From the NCBI GenBank assembly GCA_964651045.1, contig CAZYVD010000008.1:5900-69899 (forward strand): 64,000 nucleotides of DNA. Reading direction: 5' to 3'. This document shows, piece by piece, positions 23,793-32,982 of the stretch. The translations under genes and the position numbers were made by a program. The stretch's first letter is position 1. The number at the start of each line of letters is the position of its first letter. Origin of the DNA: CAZYVD01 sp964651045 (GTDB taxonomy: Bacteria; Zhuqueibacterota; QNDG01; DSAB01). The notes under the pieces were generated by a model, which saw nothing but the letters and a program-made list of their open reading frames with translations, did no database searches and was not told the DNA's origin.

Positions 23793-26432
23793 TTAAAAGG
23801 GTCTACCAAAGGAAAAATAGAACTGGCTAACACCATCGCTCATGTTTCCGTATGCTATACAAAGTGGTCCGACAGGTGTGTTAAAGGAGAGCTTGACTCC
23901 GATGCCGTGTTTGAAGTCTCTCATCGAAATTTTGCTGTAACTGCTCCACACCCCTCCGAAATCGTATCTTATGGAAATATAATATTCAAGCCATCTTGGA
24001 AATGGGATTCTTAAGCGCAGTTCGCCATTGAAGCAGATGAATCTCCTGCCGATCAATGCCTCTTCCGGCAGACCCATGAAGGAGTCGATTCCACCTATCC
24101 TGAACTGTTTAACAAATGGTGTTGGTGAGTCAGACGTTCCCCATGCTAATCTTGGGTGGAAATTAAACACTTTTGATAGAGGATAGAACGATTCCATAGA
24201 AGAGTAAATTTTTGTATAAGAGATTTCGCTCCCTATATATTTACCTGCTGTTTCATATTGAAGTATGTGGTATTTTCCTCTTATCGGGAATGGATATCTG
24301 TCTCTCGAATCTACTTCGGAACGGAGAGTAATGGTGCGGAGATTGTATTTCTGTTTTAATTTTAAAATGGCAGAATCTGGATTCACTCTTATGCTTTCTG
24401 TTTTTAATTGAAGAGATACAGTTCCCAGTCGCCGCATCTGCTGACCCAGGGATACAGACGCCTCGCTTACACATTTTGTATAGTTTCCGATTTTCTTATG
24501 ATCACTGTAGTAGCTATATGTATGCTTATGTATGGAAGTTTCCATTCTATAGCTTAATAGACTGGTAAACAGCCTGTCTGACCAGATCCTTGCGCCGGCC
24601 AGAATATCTTTTCTCCCTATAAGAGCAGTGAATGCTCCCTTATTGCCTGTTCCAAAAAGATTTTCTCCGACAATCTGCAAGAATCCCTTTGTGCTTCTCT
24701 CAAGGTCATACCTCAGTCCTGTTCTGAGAAGGGTATATCCATGTTCATCGAGGTATATGTTTAAGTTGTATGTGAAGCCGTTTTTCTTTACAGAAAACCA
24801 TACTAGATCAAAATATCCAGAACTGTATATTTGATCGATCCCCTTCTTAAGCAGCTCTGCGTTAAAAAGATCTCCTGGTTTTAGATGTAGGTTTCGAGAG
24901 ACAATGAAGTTCTGTGTGTGGTGATTGCCATAGATGGTTATTTTTCCTATGCGGCCTTCATCGATTACTATTGTAAGCACTCCATTTTGATCTATTCCAG
25001 CAGTATCAACCCTTGCCAGGGAATAGCCTGCCCTCTGATACATCTCAACAATTTTTTTAATGTCTCTTATTCCCTTCTGAATGTTTGTAATTTCACCTGC
25101 CCGAGTTTCAATAGAGTCGAGAAGAGTAGAATCTGAAAAGACTGTATTGCCTGAAAATACTATCTCCCTGATGAGAGGATTTTCTTCTACCTTGAAGATG
25201 AGGTGATTCTGCGTGGTGTCGATAAATGTTTTAATGCTGGAAAAATATCCACTCTTCAGCAGAGCATGACCTGCATTTACTATCTGTTCCACAGAGAGAG
25301 GAGCAGTTGTATCGAGCTTGATAATTGAAAACAGATGTGAAGAAGGTATGCTTCTCAACCCATAAATAGATATTTTATGTATTTTATATCGTGTCGTATC
25401 TCTACTATAGGTTCGCTCTTTAATCAATCTCTTAATTTGCGGAATCACTTCTTCTGCGGCCCTTTCGCCTGCCTCTATTAAAGATTTTATCATACTGAAA
25501 TCTGTATTTGAAATTCCACTCAACCTGGGCTGTACAGCAACATCTGCAGAGTCGAGTTGGGCTTGTGTGATATCCTTCTGCATTATTGTTGTTACCTGAT
25601 CTGCGATTTCCCATGGCGCCTGCATCGATTCCGGTTTTCTTAGTTTTGAGGAGGTGTCCACTCCTATTACTATGTCTGCATCCATGGATCTTGCCTCTGT
25701 CACAGGAAGATTTTGGACCAGGCCACCATCAACAAGTTGATAACTGCCAATAGTAACTGGTTCAAAGAGAAGGGGTATGACCATGCTGGCGTGAAGCACA
25801 TCGATGAGAGAGCCCCTCTTGAATACAATCTTTTTCCCTGTAACCAGATCTGTGGTTACAACTCTAAGCGGGATCGTGAGTTTGTCGAAGTCGGTCTGAT
25901 AGGGGCATGGAGCTTTTAATATCAGTTCTGTAAGCAGAGATTTTAGTTTATAACCCTTTGTATATGCAGAAGGAAGATCGGGATGTAGTTTCTTGAATCT
26001 CAGCTGGAAGATGTAGTGAGATTTCTCCTCTTTCTGACCGAGGAAGAGCTGACTTCTTGATGGAGCATCATGAAGGATTTTTTCCCATTCTATGTTGTAT
26101 GAAATTTTCTCAATTTCATTAGGGTTGTAGCCCATTGCAAGGAGTGCTCCCACGATTGCACCCATACTTGTGCCGGCAATGCCGTCGATGTGGATGGAGT
26201 TGCGTTCTAATGATTTTAAGACTCCTATCTGTGCCAGACCCCTGGCACCTCCTCCGCTCAGTGCAAGCGCAATTTTTACTCTTTTAATTTTGTGATATGG
26301 AACAAAAGTGTGATTTGTTGTTACAATTTCTTCCAGGCCCATTGGTATTTCGATCAGATTTGATTGATCGGTGAATGCATGTAAACCCGATATGATTGAA
26401 ATAAGGATGATGTTTATGATGTAACGTTTCAT
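23793..26432 (-). CDS. Patatin-like phospholipase with POTRA and outer-membrane beta-barrel (PlpD-type)
   Basis: An 879-residue three-part protein. The signal peptide covers about residues 1-20. The patatin domain (50-260) has the oxyanion loop GGGARG (60-65), the nucleophile Ser89 in GTSMG and the catalytic Asp235 in DGGLVQN, so the Ser-Asp dyad is complete. POTRA-like repeats follow (about 370-580). The C-terminal barrel of the BamA/surface-antigen type covers about 590-879 and ends RPF, with a final Phe. This is the type Ve autotransporter layout. The start at 26432 is chosen by the signal peptide; a longer frame exists upstream. No clear Shine-Dalgarno is visible. It is convergent with the HAD gene. 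Confidence 0.92.
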   Translation of the reverse strand: MKRYIINIILISIISGLHAFTDQSNLIEIPMGLEEIVTTNHTFVPYHKIKRVKIALALSGGGARGLAQIGVLKSLERNSIHIDGIAGTSMGAIVGALLAMGYNPNEIEKISYNIEWEKILHDAPSRSQLFLGQKEEKSHYIFQLRFKKLHPDLPSAYTKGYKLKSLLTELILKAPCPYQTDFDKLTIPLRVVTTDLVTGKKIVFKRGSLIDVLHASMVIPLLFEPVTIGSYQLVDGGLVQNLPVTEARSMDADIVIGVDTSSKLRKPESMQAPWEIADQVTTIMQKDITQAQLDSADVAVQPRLSGISNTDFSMIKSLIEAGERAAEEVIPQIKRLIKERTYSRDTTRYKIHKISIYGLRSIPSSHLFSIIKLDTTAPLSVEQIVNAGHALLKSGYFSSIKTFIDTTQNHLIFKVEENPLIREIVFSGNTVFSDSTLLDSIETRAGEITNIQKGIRDIKKIVEMYQRAGYSLARVDTAGIDQNGVLTIVIDEGRIGKITIYGNHHTQNFIVSRNLHLKPGDLFNAELLKKGIDQIYSSGYFDLVWFSVKKNGFTYNLNIYLDEHGYTLLRTGLRYDLERSTKGFLQIVGENLFGTGNKGAFTALIGRKDILAGARIWSDRLFTSLLSYRMETSIHKHTYSYYSDHKKIGNYTKCVSEASVSLGQQMRRLGTVSLQLKTESIRVNPDSAILKLKQKYNLRTITLRSEVDSRDRYPFPIRGKYHILQYETAGKYIGSEISYTKIYSSMESFYPLSKVFNFHPRLAWGTSDSPTPFVKQFRIGGIDSFMGLPEEALIGRRFICFNGELRLRIPFPRWLEYYISIRYDFGGVWSSYSKISMRDFKHGIGVKLSFNTPVGPLCIAYGNMSDGVSQFYFSFGRPF

Positions 26433-26502
26433 TTTAAAAAAGATAATCAAACTGATGGGAAAATGCAATATAAATGGGCAGAATTTCAGTTTGCTTTTTT
26501 GA

Positions 26503-26531
26503 TTGAATTTTTGTAAAATTAAAGTTATAAA
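26503..26531 (+). promoter_or_regulatory. Sigma-70 type promoter for the bioY operon
   Basis: TTGAAT (26503-26508), a 17-base spacer and TATAAA (26526-26531), about 25 bases before the bioY ATG. No convincing BirA operator half-sites are seen around it. It probably drives the long plus-strand operon down to the DUF3078 gene. Confidence 0.55.
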
Positions 26532-26556
26532 TGATTTAAAAGTATGGTGAGAATGG

Positions 26557-27102
26557 ATGAGGATAGAGGTCAAATCGCTCTCAGAAATCGCTCTTTTTAC
26601 TTCTTTCACGGCTGCTGGAAGCTTCATAAAGATACCATTACTACCAGTCCCCGTAACGCTCCAGACATTTTTTGTCTATCTATCTGGAGACCTTCTGGGC
26701 AGTAGAAAGGCAGCAGTTAGCCAGGCTCTTTTTTTAATACTGGGGCTGATGGGAATTCCTGTTTTTTCAGAAGGCGGAGGAGTTGGATATATCATAAGAC
26801 CAACTTTTGGATATTTGGTCTCGTTTCCTCTTGCTGCATGGATGATTGGTATGATGCTGGAGAAGTTCTGCAGATCCAAGGGTTTTAAAGATTTCATGAT
26901 TTCCAACATTGTAGGTCTTGTAATAATATTTTCTATAGGGGTTGTTTATCTTTATTTGAATATAAATCTTGTAGTACACAAGACAATGACGTGGTCGCAG
27001 GCCATGGTAAGTGGTGTGGCTCTGTTTCTCCCTTTCGAGTTATTAAAATTAGTTGGTGCCGCACTTCTGGCGGGAAAAATTTTATCGGTGCTTGAGAGGT
27101 GA
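26557..27102 (+). CDS. bioY: BioY family biotin transporter S component
   Basis: A 181-residue membrane protein with about six hydrophobic helices. BioY signatures are TAAGSFIKIPLLPVPVTLQTFFVYL, with the first part covering the conserved GxxIxIPxxPVPxTLQ region, then SQALFLILGLMGIPVF and the GGGVGYIIRPTFGYLVSF glycine run. It binds biotin and usually pairs with an energy-coupling factor or acts alone; no bioM/bioN genes lie here. It shares GTGA with the following gene (4-base overlap), so the two are translationally coupled. Confidence 0.95.
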   Translation: MRIEVKSLSEIALFTSFTAAGSFIKIPLLPVPVTLQTFFVYLSGDLLGSRKAAVSQALFLILGLMGIPVFSEGGGVGYIIRPTFGYLVSFPLAAWMIGMMLEKFCRSKGFKDFMISNIVGLVIIFSIGVVYLYLNINLVVHKTMTWSQAMVSGVALFLPFELLKLVGAALLAGKILSVLER

Positions 27103-28241
27103 GGAAAGAGATAAAAACAGCAGTAATATTCATACTCTTTTTTTCTCTGTGTTGTACAGAGTCTCATGCTCAGGAGAGAAGAAAACTTGAACAGATAAGG
27201 CATGAGATCCAGAGATTGAAAGAGGAGCTTAAGGCAAGAAAGAGCAGCGAGGTATCATTACTGGATCAAATAGAAGACATCGAGAGAGAAATAGGTCTTC
27301 GCAAGAAACTGCTGCATCAGCTTGAGAGGGAGCGTCTTAAGAACGAAAGGGATCTGTCGGTTACAAGAGAGCGTTTAAGTTCGGTGATCAAGAGCTATGG
27401 TTTGCTCAGGGAATCGGTAGCGGAGAGGATAATATCTCTTTATAAACATGGCCGCTTTGCAGACTGGGAGATTTTTTTTGCACTTAAGTCTTTGAGCAAA
27501 TTGCCGATCTGGTTTAAATACCAGAGGATAATAATTAACAACGACAGGCGTAATATGAAGCTCCTTCAGGAGAAGGGAAGAGAAATCGAGAGGCAAAAAG
27601 GGGTACTTGAGGCACAGTTGAGAGAAAGAGATATTCTTATTAAAGAGAAGATAAAGGAAAATGAAAGGCTGGAACAGAAGAAATCTGACAGGGATAGATT
27701 ATTAAAGAGAATAAGCAGCGAAAGAAGAAGCATACAGGAACAGTTGAAGCAGAAGCTTCAGGCATTTGATGAGATAAGCGGTGTGATAAGAAGCAAGGAG
27801 AGGAGGAGAAGGAGTTCTGCATTAAAGCACATATCTACAAATTTTTCTTCGTTGAGGGGAAGGATGATGTGGCCTGTAGAGGGGAGGATAGTGCAGAAGT
27901 ATGGAGAAAATGTAAATCCAAAAACAAGAACAGTGATCGAGAATATTGGGATAGATATTCAGGCTCAAGAAGAGGCGGCTGTAAGGGCTGTGTGCGGTGG
28001 TCAGATTTTATATGTCGGATGGCAGAGGGGGATGGGTAATATTGTGATGATAGATCATGGCGATGGTTATTATACAGTCTATGGACGTCTTGAGGTGGTA
28101 TTTGTTAATCCAAAGGAGATGATTGGTGAAGGTGATATCATAGGTAGGGTTGGTGACAGAAAGAGCTATAATGGTTCTGTTCTCCATTTTGAAATATGGA
28201 AGGGTATGGATCATAACAATCCTGAAAGATGGCTGAAATAA
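27099..28241 (+). CDS. EnvC-like LytM (M23) domain protein with coiled coil, catalytically degenerate
   Basis: A 380-residue exported protein starting with a GTG at 27099. The signal peptide covers about residues 5-24. A long coiled coil follows (about 26-250), very rich in Glu, Arg and Lys with heptad Leu. The C-terminal LytM/peptidase M23 domain covers about 265-380 (RIVQKYGENVNPKT, then VRAVCGGQILYVGWQRGMGN and IDHGDGYYTVYGRL). Active M23 enzymes have H-x3-D, a His in the YxHL segment and HxH. Here these are N-x3-D (IENIGIDI), YGRL and LHFEIW, so zinc ligands are lost. It therefore probably activates an amidase in cell division rather than cutting peptidoglycan itself. Confidence 0.88.
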   Translation: MRKEIKTAVIFILFFSLCCTESHAQERRKLEQIRHEIQRLKEELKARKSSEVSLLDQIEDIEREIGLRKKLLHQLERERLKNERDLSVTRERLSSVIKSYGLLRESVAERIISLYKHGRFADWEIFFALKSLSKLPIWFKYQRIIINNDRRNMKLLQEKGREIERQKGVLEAQLRERDILIKEKIKENERLEQKKSDRDRLLKRISSERRSIQEQLKQKLQAFDEISGVIRSKERRRRSSALKHISTNFSSLRGRMMWPVEGRIVQKYGENVNPKTRTVIENIGIDIQAQEEAAVRAVCGGQILYVGWQRGMGNIVMIDHGDGYYTVYGRLEVVFVNPKEMIGEGDIIGRVGDRKSYNGSVLHFEIWKGMDHNNPERWLK

Positions 28242-29353
28242 GAGAAAATATTTTTAGAGGTGTAGTTGGGCAGAGGAGAGTAAAAAAGTTTTTCGTGCAC
28301 TGTCTGGAAAAGAACCGTCTCGCCCATGCATACCTTTTTCAGGGGCAGGCAGGAGTTGGTAAAGATGCAATGGCAATTTCTCTTGCCATGACATTAAATT
28401 GCGATAGAAGAACCTCAGGAGGGTGCGGCAATTGTCCAACATGCAGAGCAATGTGCCGTCTTGAGTATCCATATTTCAGAATGATAATGCCTGTTCCTCC
28501 AAAACCAAAGGGTATGAGGGATGAGAAATATAATCAGATCCTGATGGAGAGAGCCTTGCTTCACATTAGAGATCCCTATAGGGAGATAAATTTCTATCCA
28601 GAACTGTCTGGCCTACCTGTTATTGGAATAGATCAGATTAGATCTGTTAAAAAGGATGTGATGTTGAGGATGGCAGGTGAAGGATCTCGTGTGTTTATAA
28701 TTTCAAATATCGAGAGAATTACACAGGAGGCAGCAAACAGTCTACTCAAGCTGCTCGAAGAGCCGCCCGAGCGGACTGTTCTTTTTCTTACGACTTCATT
28801 TCCATCAAGAGTCTTAAAGACTGTAATTTCCAGATGTCAGGTCATAGGGTTTGACCTTCTTTCGTCAGAAGAGATCGAGAGTGCACTAATAGAAAGATGG
28901 GGTGTAGATAAAGGCAGAGCAAAGCTCTATTCCAGAATGGCTTGTGGAAGTCTTAGGAAGGGTATATCATTTTTGGAAGAGGAGTTCGACAGCTACAGAG
29001 AGGAGGCATTTAGATTTCTTAAGAATACTATCATGGGAAGCAGACAGGGCAGTATTGATGCAATGGATAGATTGTCCGGAGTTGAAAATATTGTAGAAGC
29101 AAAGAGAATATTGGAACTTACCCAGATTCTGTTGAGGGATATGTTTTTAGTAAGAAATGGTTTAAGGGAGAGGGTTATGAATTCAGATCTTCTTGGGGAG
29201 CTCGAGAAGTTTCAGGAGGGAGTTTCATTTTTTGACTACGACAAGGGAACAGAACTCATCACCAGGGCAGTTACAGAAATCGAGAGAAACATACATCTTC
29301 CACTGGTTGTCTACTCCCTCGGAATGGAACTTTTTAAATGTTTAAAATCATAG
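28229..29353 (+). CDS. holB: DNA polymerase III delta' subunit
   Basis: A 374-residue clamp-loader subunit. The N-terminal AAA+ domain has YLFQGQAGVGKD (Walker A-like, residues 39-46) and the Zn module Cys58-x7-Cys66-x2-Cys69-x2-Cys72. The sensor region EAANSLLKLLEEPPERT and the SRC motif of ISRCQV follow. A linker with many Arg and a C-terminal collar helix domain are present. It starts 13 bases inside the EnvC-like gene. HolB-ricT is a common pair in bacteria. Confidence 0.93.
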   Translation: MAEIRENIFRGVVGQRRVKKFFVHCLEKNRLAHAYLFQGQAGVGKDAMAISLAMTLNCDRRTSGGCGNCPTCRAMCRLEYPYFRMIMPVPPKPKGMRDEKYNQILMERALLHIRDPYREINFYPELSGLPVIGIDQIRSVKKDVMLRMAGEGSRVFIISNIERITQEAANSLLKLLEEPPERTVLFLTTSFPSRVLKTVISRCQVIGFDLLSSEEIESALIERWGVDKGRAKLYSRMACGSLRKGISFLEEEFDSYREEAFRFLKNTIMGSRQGSIDAMDRLSGVENIVEAKRILELTQILLRDMFLVRNGLRERVMNSDLLGELEKFQEGVSFFDYDKGTELITRAVTEIERNIHLPLVVYSLGMELFKCLKS

Positions 29354-29365
29354 GAATTTATTTCA

Positions 29366-30193
29366 ATGGCAAAGATTCTTGAAATAGAGTTTAAGGGTGG
29401 AAGAAAGGCATTTTATGCAAATCCACAGGAATTTCCTTTTGTAGTGGGAGATATGGCGGTTGTGCAGGCAGAGAATGGCGAAGACCTTGGTCGAGTTGTC
29501 AACATGGGGCCTCTTGTAGATAAACGCGCAGGTGGTCAGGAGCTTTTAGAGATCATACGAAAACCGATTGGAAAGGACCTGGAGCATCTTAAAGCTAATC
29601 AGCAATTAGAGAAGGAGGCTTTTGATGATTGCCGCAAGAGGATAGAAGAACATGGGCTTGACATGAAACTTGTGGATGTAGAATATAGATTTGATCGCAA
29701 GAAGATAACATTTTACTTTACCTCTGAGCACAGGGTAGACTTTCGCAACCTAGTTCGTGATCTGGCAGGAAGATACAAAACAAGAATTGAGCTCAGGCAG
29801 ATTGGTGTCAGAGACGAGGCAAAGAGGATTGGTGGAGTGGGAGTCTGTGGACATCCATTGTGCTGTACAACATTTCTTCGTGATTTTGAGCCAGTTGTTA
29901 CCCAGCTGGCAAAGGATCAGAATCTTTCACTTAATCCAACAAAATTGTCTGGAAATTGCGGAAGGCTGATGTGCTGTCTACGTTTTGAGGGTGAATTTTA
30001 CAAGCAGGTTCTGGATAAATTTCCTCCTATTGGTACAAAGATTAAAACTGATAAAGGAAGAGGTGTGGTTTCGAGGATAAATGTACTAGATGAGACTGCA
30101 GAGATTGAGTATGAGAATGGAGATAAACAACTTTTGACCCTAAATGAAATATCAAAGCTAATAAAAAAGAAGAAAAGACATAAGGAAGATTAG
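29366..30193 (+). CDS. ricT: PSP1-domain protein of the RicT/YaaT family
   Basis: A 275-residue protein with a PSP1 C-terminal domain (about residues 60-150) and a Cys-rich core: GVCGHPLCCTTF (about 165-176), then SGNCGRLMCCLRFE. In Bacillus this protein (YaaT/RicT) forms the Y-complex with RicA and RicF, binds two 4Fe-4S clusters and aids RNase Y; it is widespread beyond spore formers. The same Cys spacing supports an Fe-S role here. It follows holB by 12 bases, as in Bacillus, where yaaT follows holB. Confidence 0.9.
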   Translation: MAKILEIEFKGGRKAFYANPQEFPFVVGDMAVVQAENGEDLGRVVNMGPLVDKRAGGQELLEIIRKPIGKDLEHLKANQQLEKEAFDDCRKRIEEHGLDMKLVDVEYRFDRKKITFYFTSEHRVDFRNLVRDLAGRYKTRIELRQIGVRDEAKRIGGVGVCGHPLCCTTFLRDFEPVVTQLAKDQNLSLNPTKLSGNCGRLMCCLRFEGEFYKQVLDKFPPIGTKIKTDKGRGVVSRINVLDETAEIEYENGDKQLLTLNEISKLIKKKKRHKED

Positions 30194-30196
30194 ATT

Positions 30197-32209
30197 ATGA
30201 AATACAAACGGATTCTTGTAACGAGCGCACTTCCATATGCGAATGGGCCACTTCATCTCGGACACATTGCCGGTGCCTATCTTCCGGCAGACATATATGT
30301 GCGTTTTCAGCGTTTGAAGGGAAGGAATGTTATCTATATATGCGGATCGGATGAACATGGTGTTCCAATAACGGTCACTGCAGAGAAGGAAGGAATTTCA
30401 CCTCAGGATGTTGTTGACAGGTATCATTCTATTAATAAAGAGAGCTTTCAAAAACTCAGAATCAGTTTCGATCATTACTCCCGCACCTCTATACCGCTTC
30501 ATCATAAGACTGCTCAGGAGTTTTTCAACATCCTTTACAAAAAGGGCGATCTTGTGGTAAAGTACGATAAGCAGTTCTACAGTGAATCTTCAAACCAGTT
30601 TCTTCCAGATCGTTATGTAGAAGGGAAATGCCCGTATTGTAACTATGAGAGTGCAAGGGGGGATCAGTGCGACAGTTGTGGAAAATGGCTCAAGGCAGGT
30701 GAACTGATAGATCCCAGGTCAAAGATAGATGGATCGAGGCCTGTTCTCAAAGAGACAAAACACTGGTATCTGCCGATGGGCAGGTTTGCCGAGAAGTGGA
30801 AAAGGTGGTTTGAAAAAAATAAAGAGTGGAAGGAAAACGTAAAGAACTACTGCATGGGCTGGTACCGGGAGGGCCTTGAGGACAGGCCGATTACTCGTGA
30901 TCTTCAGTGGGGAGTTCCGGTTCCTTTAGAGGATGCAAAGGATAAGGTTCTTTATGTATGGTTCGATGCACCCGTGGGATACATCTCTGCGACAAAGGAA
31001 TGGGCTCAGAAGATAGGAGATCCCGATAGATGGAGAGAGTATTGGTGTGACAGCCAAACAAAACTTGTTCACTTTATTGGAAAGGACAACATTGTATTTC
31101 ATGCAATTCTATTTCCAATGATACTAATGGAGGTCGGAGGATATATACTTCCTGATGCGATCCCTGCAAACGAGTATTTGACAATAGAGGGCAGAAAGAT
31201 CTCCACCAGTCAGAATTATGCAATATGGGTCAAAGATTATCTAAGGGTTTTCCCACCAGATCCATTAAGATATACGCTGGCGGCCAATTCACCCGAGACC
31301 AAAGACACCGATTTTTCCTGGCGCCAGTTTCAGAGAAGAAATAATGATGAGCTTGCAGATACCCTCGGAAATTTTATTAATCGAACATTCACATTTATTC
31401 ACAAATACTGTGATGGAAGGGTTCCTCTAGTTGTGGAAAAGAAGGAGATCGATCTCAGGCTTATTGATAAAGTAAGCAGCACAAAGGAGGCCATGGAGGA
31501 GTGTTTTGAGAATTATAGAGTGCGTGAGGCAGTATACAATCTCATGGATCTTGCACGTTTTGCAAACAAATATTTTAATGATAGTGCACCATGGGAGACT
31601 AGAAAGAGTGATTTCGCAAGATGTCAAACCACACTGAACATCTGTCTGCAGATCGTAAAAGACCTTGCAATATTGATGTCGCCAATCATGCCAGATTCTA
31701 GTGAAAGATTAATATCTATGTTGAGGCTGGAAGATGAGGTTAAATGGGATGATATTGGCAGGAAGGATTTACCGACAGGCCATATTATTGGCAGGCCAGA
31801 AATTCTTTTTAAGAAAATAGATGATGATCTAATAGAAAGGGAGATTGAAAAGTTGAAGAATATTTCTAAAGAAAGAGAAACACAAAAAATCGAGATTGAG
31901 GATTTTGTCAGGGTAGGTCTTAAGGCAGCAAGGGTCATAAGTGCCGAGAAGGTAAAGGGAACAGACCAGCTACTTAAGGTTGTCGTAGATCTTGGCAGTG
32001 AGAAGCGGACCATCATTGTAGGAGTTGCAGAAGATTATGAGCCTGAACAGATAATAGGAAGATGTGTAATAGTTACTTCAAATCTAAAGCCTGCAACTAT
32101 ACGCGGGATCGAATCGAATGGGATGATACTGGCAGCAAAAAATGTTAAGGGTGGATACTCCCTTTTGACAACTGATGGAGATGTGGCTCCTGGAACAGAT
32201 ATAGAGTGA
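30197..32209 (+). CDS. metG: Methionyl-tRNA synthetase
   Basis: A 670-residue class I synthetase of the longer type. The HIGH-like motif is HLGH at about 20-23, the zinc knuckles are CPYCNYESARGDQCDSCG (about 145-162), and the KMSKS loop is GRKISTS (about 332-338). The anticodon-binding helical bundle follows, and about residues 565-670 form a tRNA-binding (OB, EMAP-II-like) domain, as in dimeric MetRS. It starts with an ATG 3 bases after ricT. Its stop overlaps the tatD start region. Confidence 0.97.
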   Translation: MKYKRILVTSALPYANGPLHLGHIAGAYLPADIYVRFQRLKGRNVIYICGSDEHGVPITVTAEKEGISPQDVVDRYHSINKESFQKLRISFDHYSRTSIPLHHKTAQEFFNILYKKGDLVVKYDKQFYSESSNQFLPDRYVEGKCPYCNYESARGDQCDSCGKWLKAGELIDPRSKIDGSRPVLKETKHWYLPMGRFAEKWKRWFEKNKEWKENVKNYCMGWYREGLEDRPITRDLQWGVPVPLEDAKDKVLYVWFDAPVGYISATKEWAQKIGDPDRWREYWCDSQTKLVHFIGKDNIVFHAILFPMILMEVGGYILPDAIPANEYLTIEGRKISTSQNYAIWVKDYLRVFPPDPLRYTLAANSPETKDTDFSWRQFQRRNNDELADTLGNFINRTFTFIHKYCDGRVPLVVEKKEIDLRLIDKVSSTKEAMEECFENYRVREAVYNLMDLARFANKYFNDSAPWETRKSDFARCQTTLNICLQIVKDLAILMSPIMPDSSERLISMLRLEDEVKWDDIGRKDLPTGHIIGRPEILFKKIDDDLIEREIEKLKNISKERETQKIEIEDFVRVGLKAARVISAEKVKGTDQLLKVVVDLGSEKRTIIVGVAEDYEPEQIIGRCVIVTSNLKPATIRGIESNGMILAAKNVKGGYSLLTTDGDVAPGTDIE

Positions 32210-32979
32210 TGATGGTTGTCGATACACATACACATCTCAATATGGATCGATATGATGATGATCTGCCGGAAGTAATTAAAAGAGCAGAAGAGGCAGGCGT
32301 TGGTCTTATTATTGATGTAGGAGTTGATGTTGAGAGCAGTCAAAAGTCGATCCAGATCAGTGAAAGATTTAAATCCATTTTTTCTGCTGTAGGGTGTCAT
32401 CCCCACGATGCAGTAAAGATGAAGGAGAAGGATTTCTGCAGGCTCGAAAGACTTCTCAACCATGATAGAGTGGTTGCAGTTGGAGAGATAGGACTCGATT
32501 ATCATTATAACTTTTCACCTCCAGAGGTTCAGAGGGAGGTGTTTAAACGGCAGCTTGAGATGGCATCTGAGAAAAACCTGCCTGTCATAGTACACATGAG
32601 AGAGGCAATGAGAGATGGAATCAAGATAATGGAAAACTATTATAAAAAGGTTCGAGGTGGAGTTTTTCACTGCTTTGGAGGAGGCGTTGAGCATGTCCAT
32701 AAGGTTGTTGAGATGGGATTCTTTATCTCCTTTACAGGAGTAATAACATTTCATAATTTTAATAGTTTTAAGAAGGTAGAGAGTGTCCCGTTGAACAGAC
32801 TACTCCTGGAGACCGATTCTCCCTATATGGCGCCAGTACCAGAGAGGGGTAAGAGGAATGAGCCAGCATTTATTGTTCATATAATAAAGGTACTATCATC
32901 TATATACCGCACATCTGAAGAAGATATAGCAACTGTCACAACCGATAATGCAGTGAGGCTGTTTGAACTCAAGAGATGA
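32209..32979 (+). CDS. tatD: TatD-family deoxyribonuclease
   Basis: About 256 residues from ATG 32209; the next ATG at 32212 gives the family-like start MVVDTHTHLN. The TIM-barrel metal ligands are in DTHTHLN (two His), VGEIGLDYHYNFS (Glu), VIVHMREA (His), VFHCFGGG (His) and LLETDSPYMAP (Asp). It is a 3'-5' DNase or related hydrolase. It follows metG in the same operon. The overlap with the metG stop codon suggests coupled translation. Confidence 0.93.
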   Translation: MMVVDTHTHLNMDRYDDDLPEVIKRAEEAGVGLIIDVGVDVESSQKSIQISERFKSIFSAVGCHPHDAVKMKEKDFCRLERLLNHDRVVAVGEIGLDYHYNFSPPEVQREVFKRQLEMASEKNLPVIVHMREAMRDGIKIMENYYKKVRGGVFHCFGGGVEHVHKVVEMGFFISFTGVITFHNFNSFKKVESVPLNRLLLETDSPYMAPVPERGKRNEPAFIVHIIKVLSSIYRTSEEDIATVTTDNAVRLFELKR

Positions 32980-32982
32980 TTT

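Noticed and set aside
26433..26556. BirA operator upstream of bioY
   Set aside because: The TTGTAAA-like bases do not form the two half-sites with the usual spacing.
26433..26627. 65-residue N-terminal extension of the patatin protein
   Set aside because: It precedes a good signal peptide, has no ribosome site, and would overlap the divergent bioY promoter and start.
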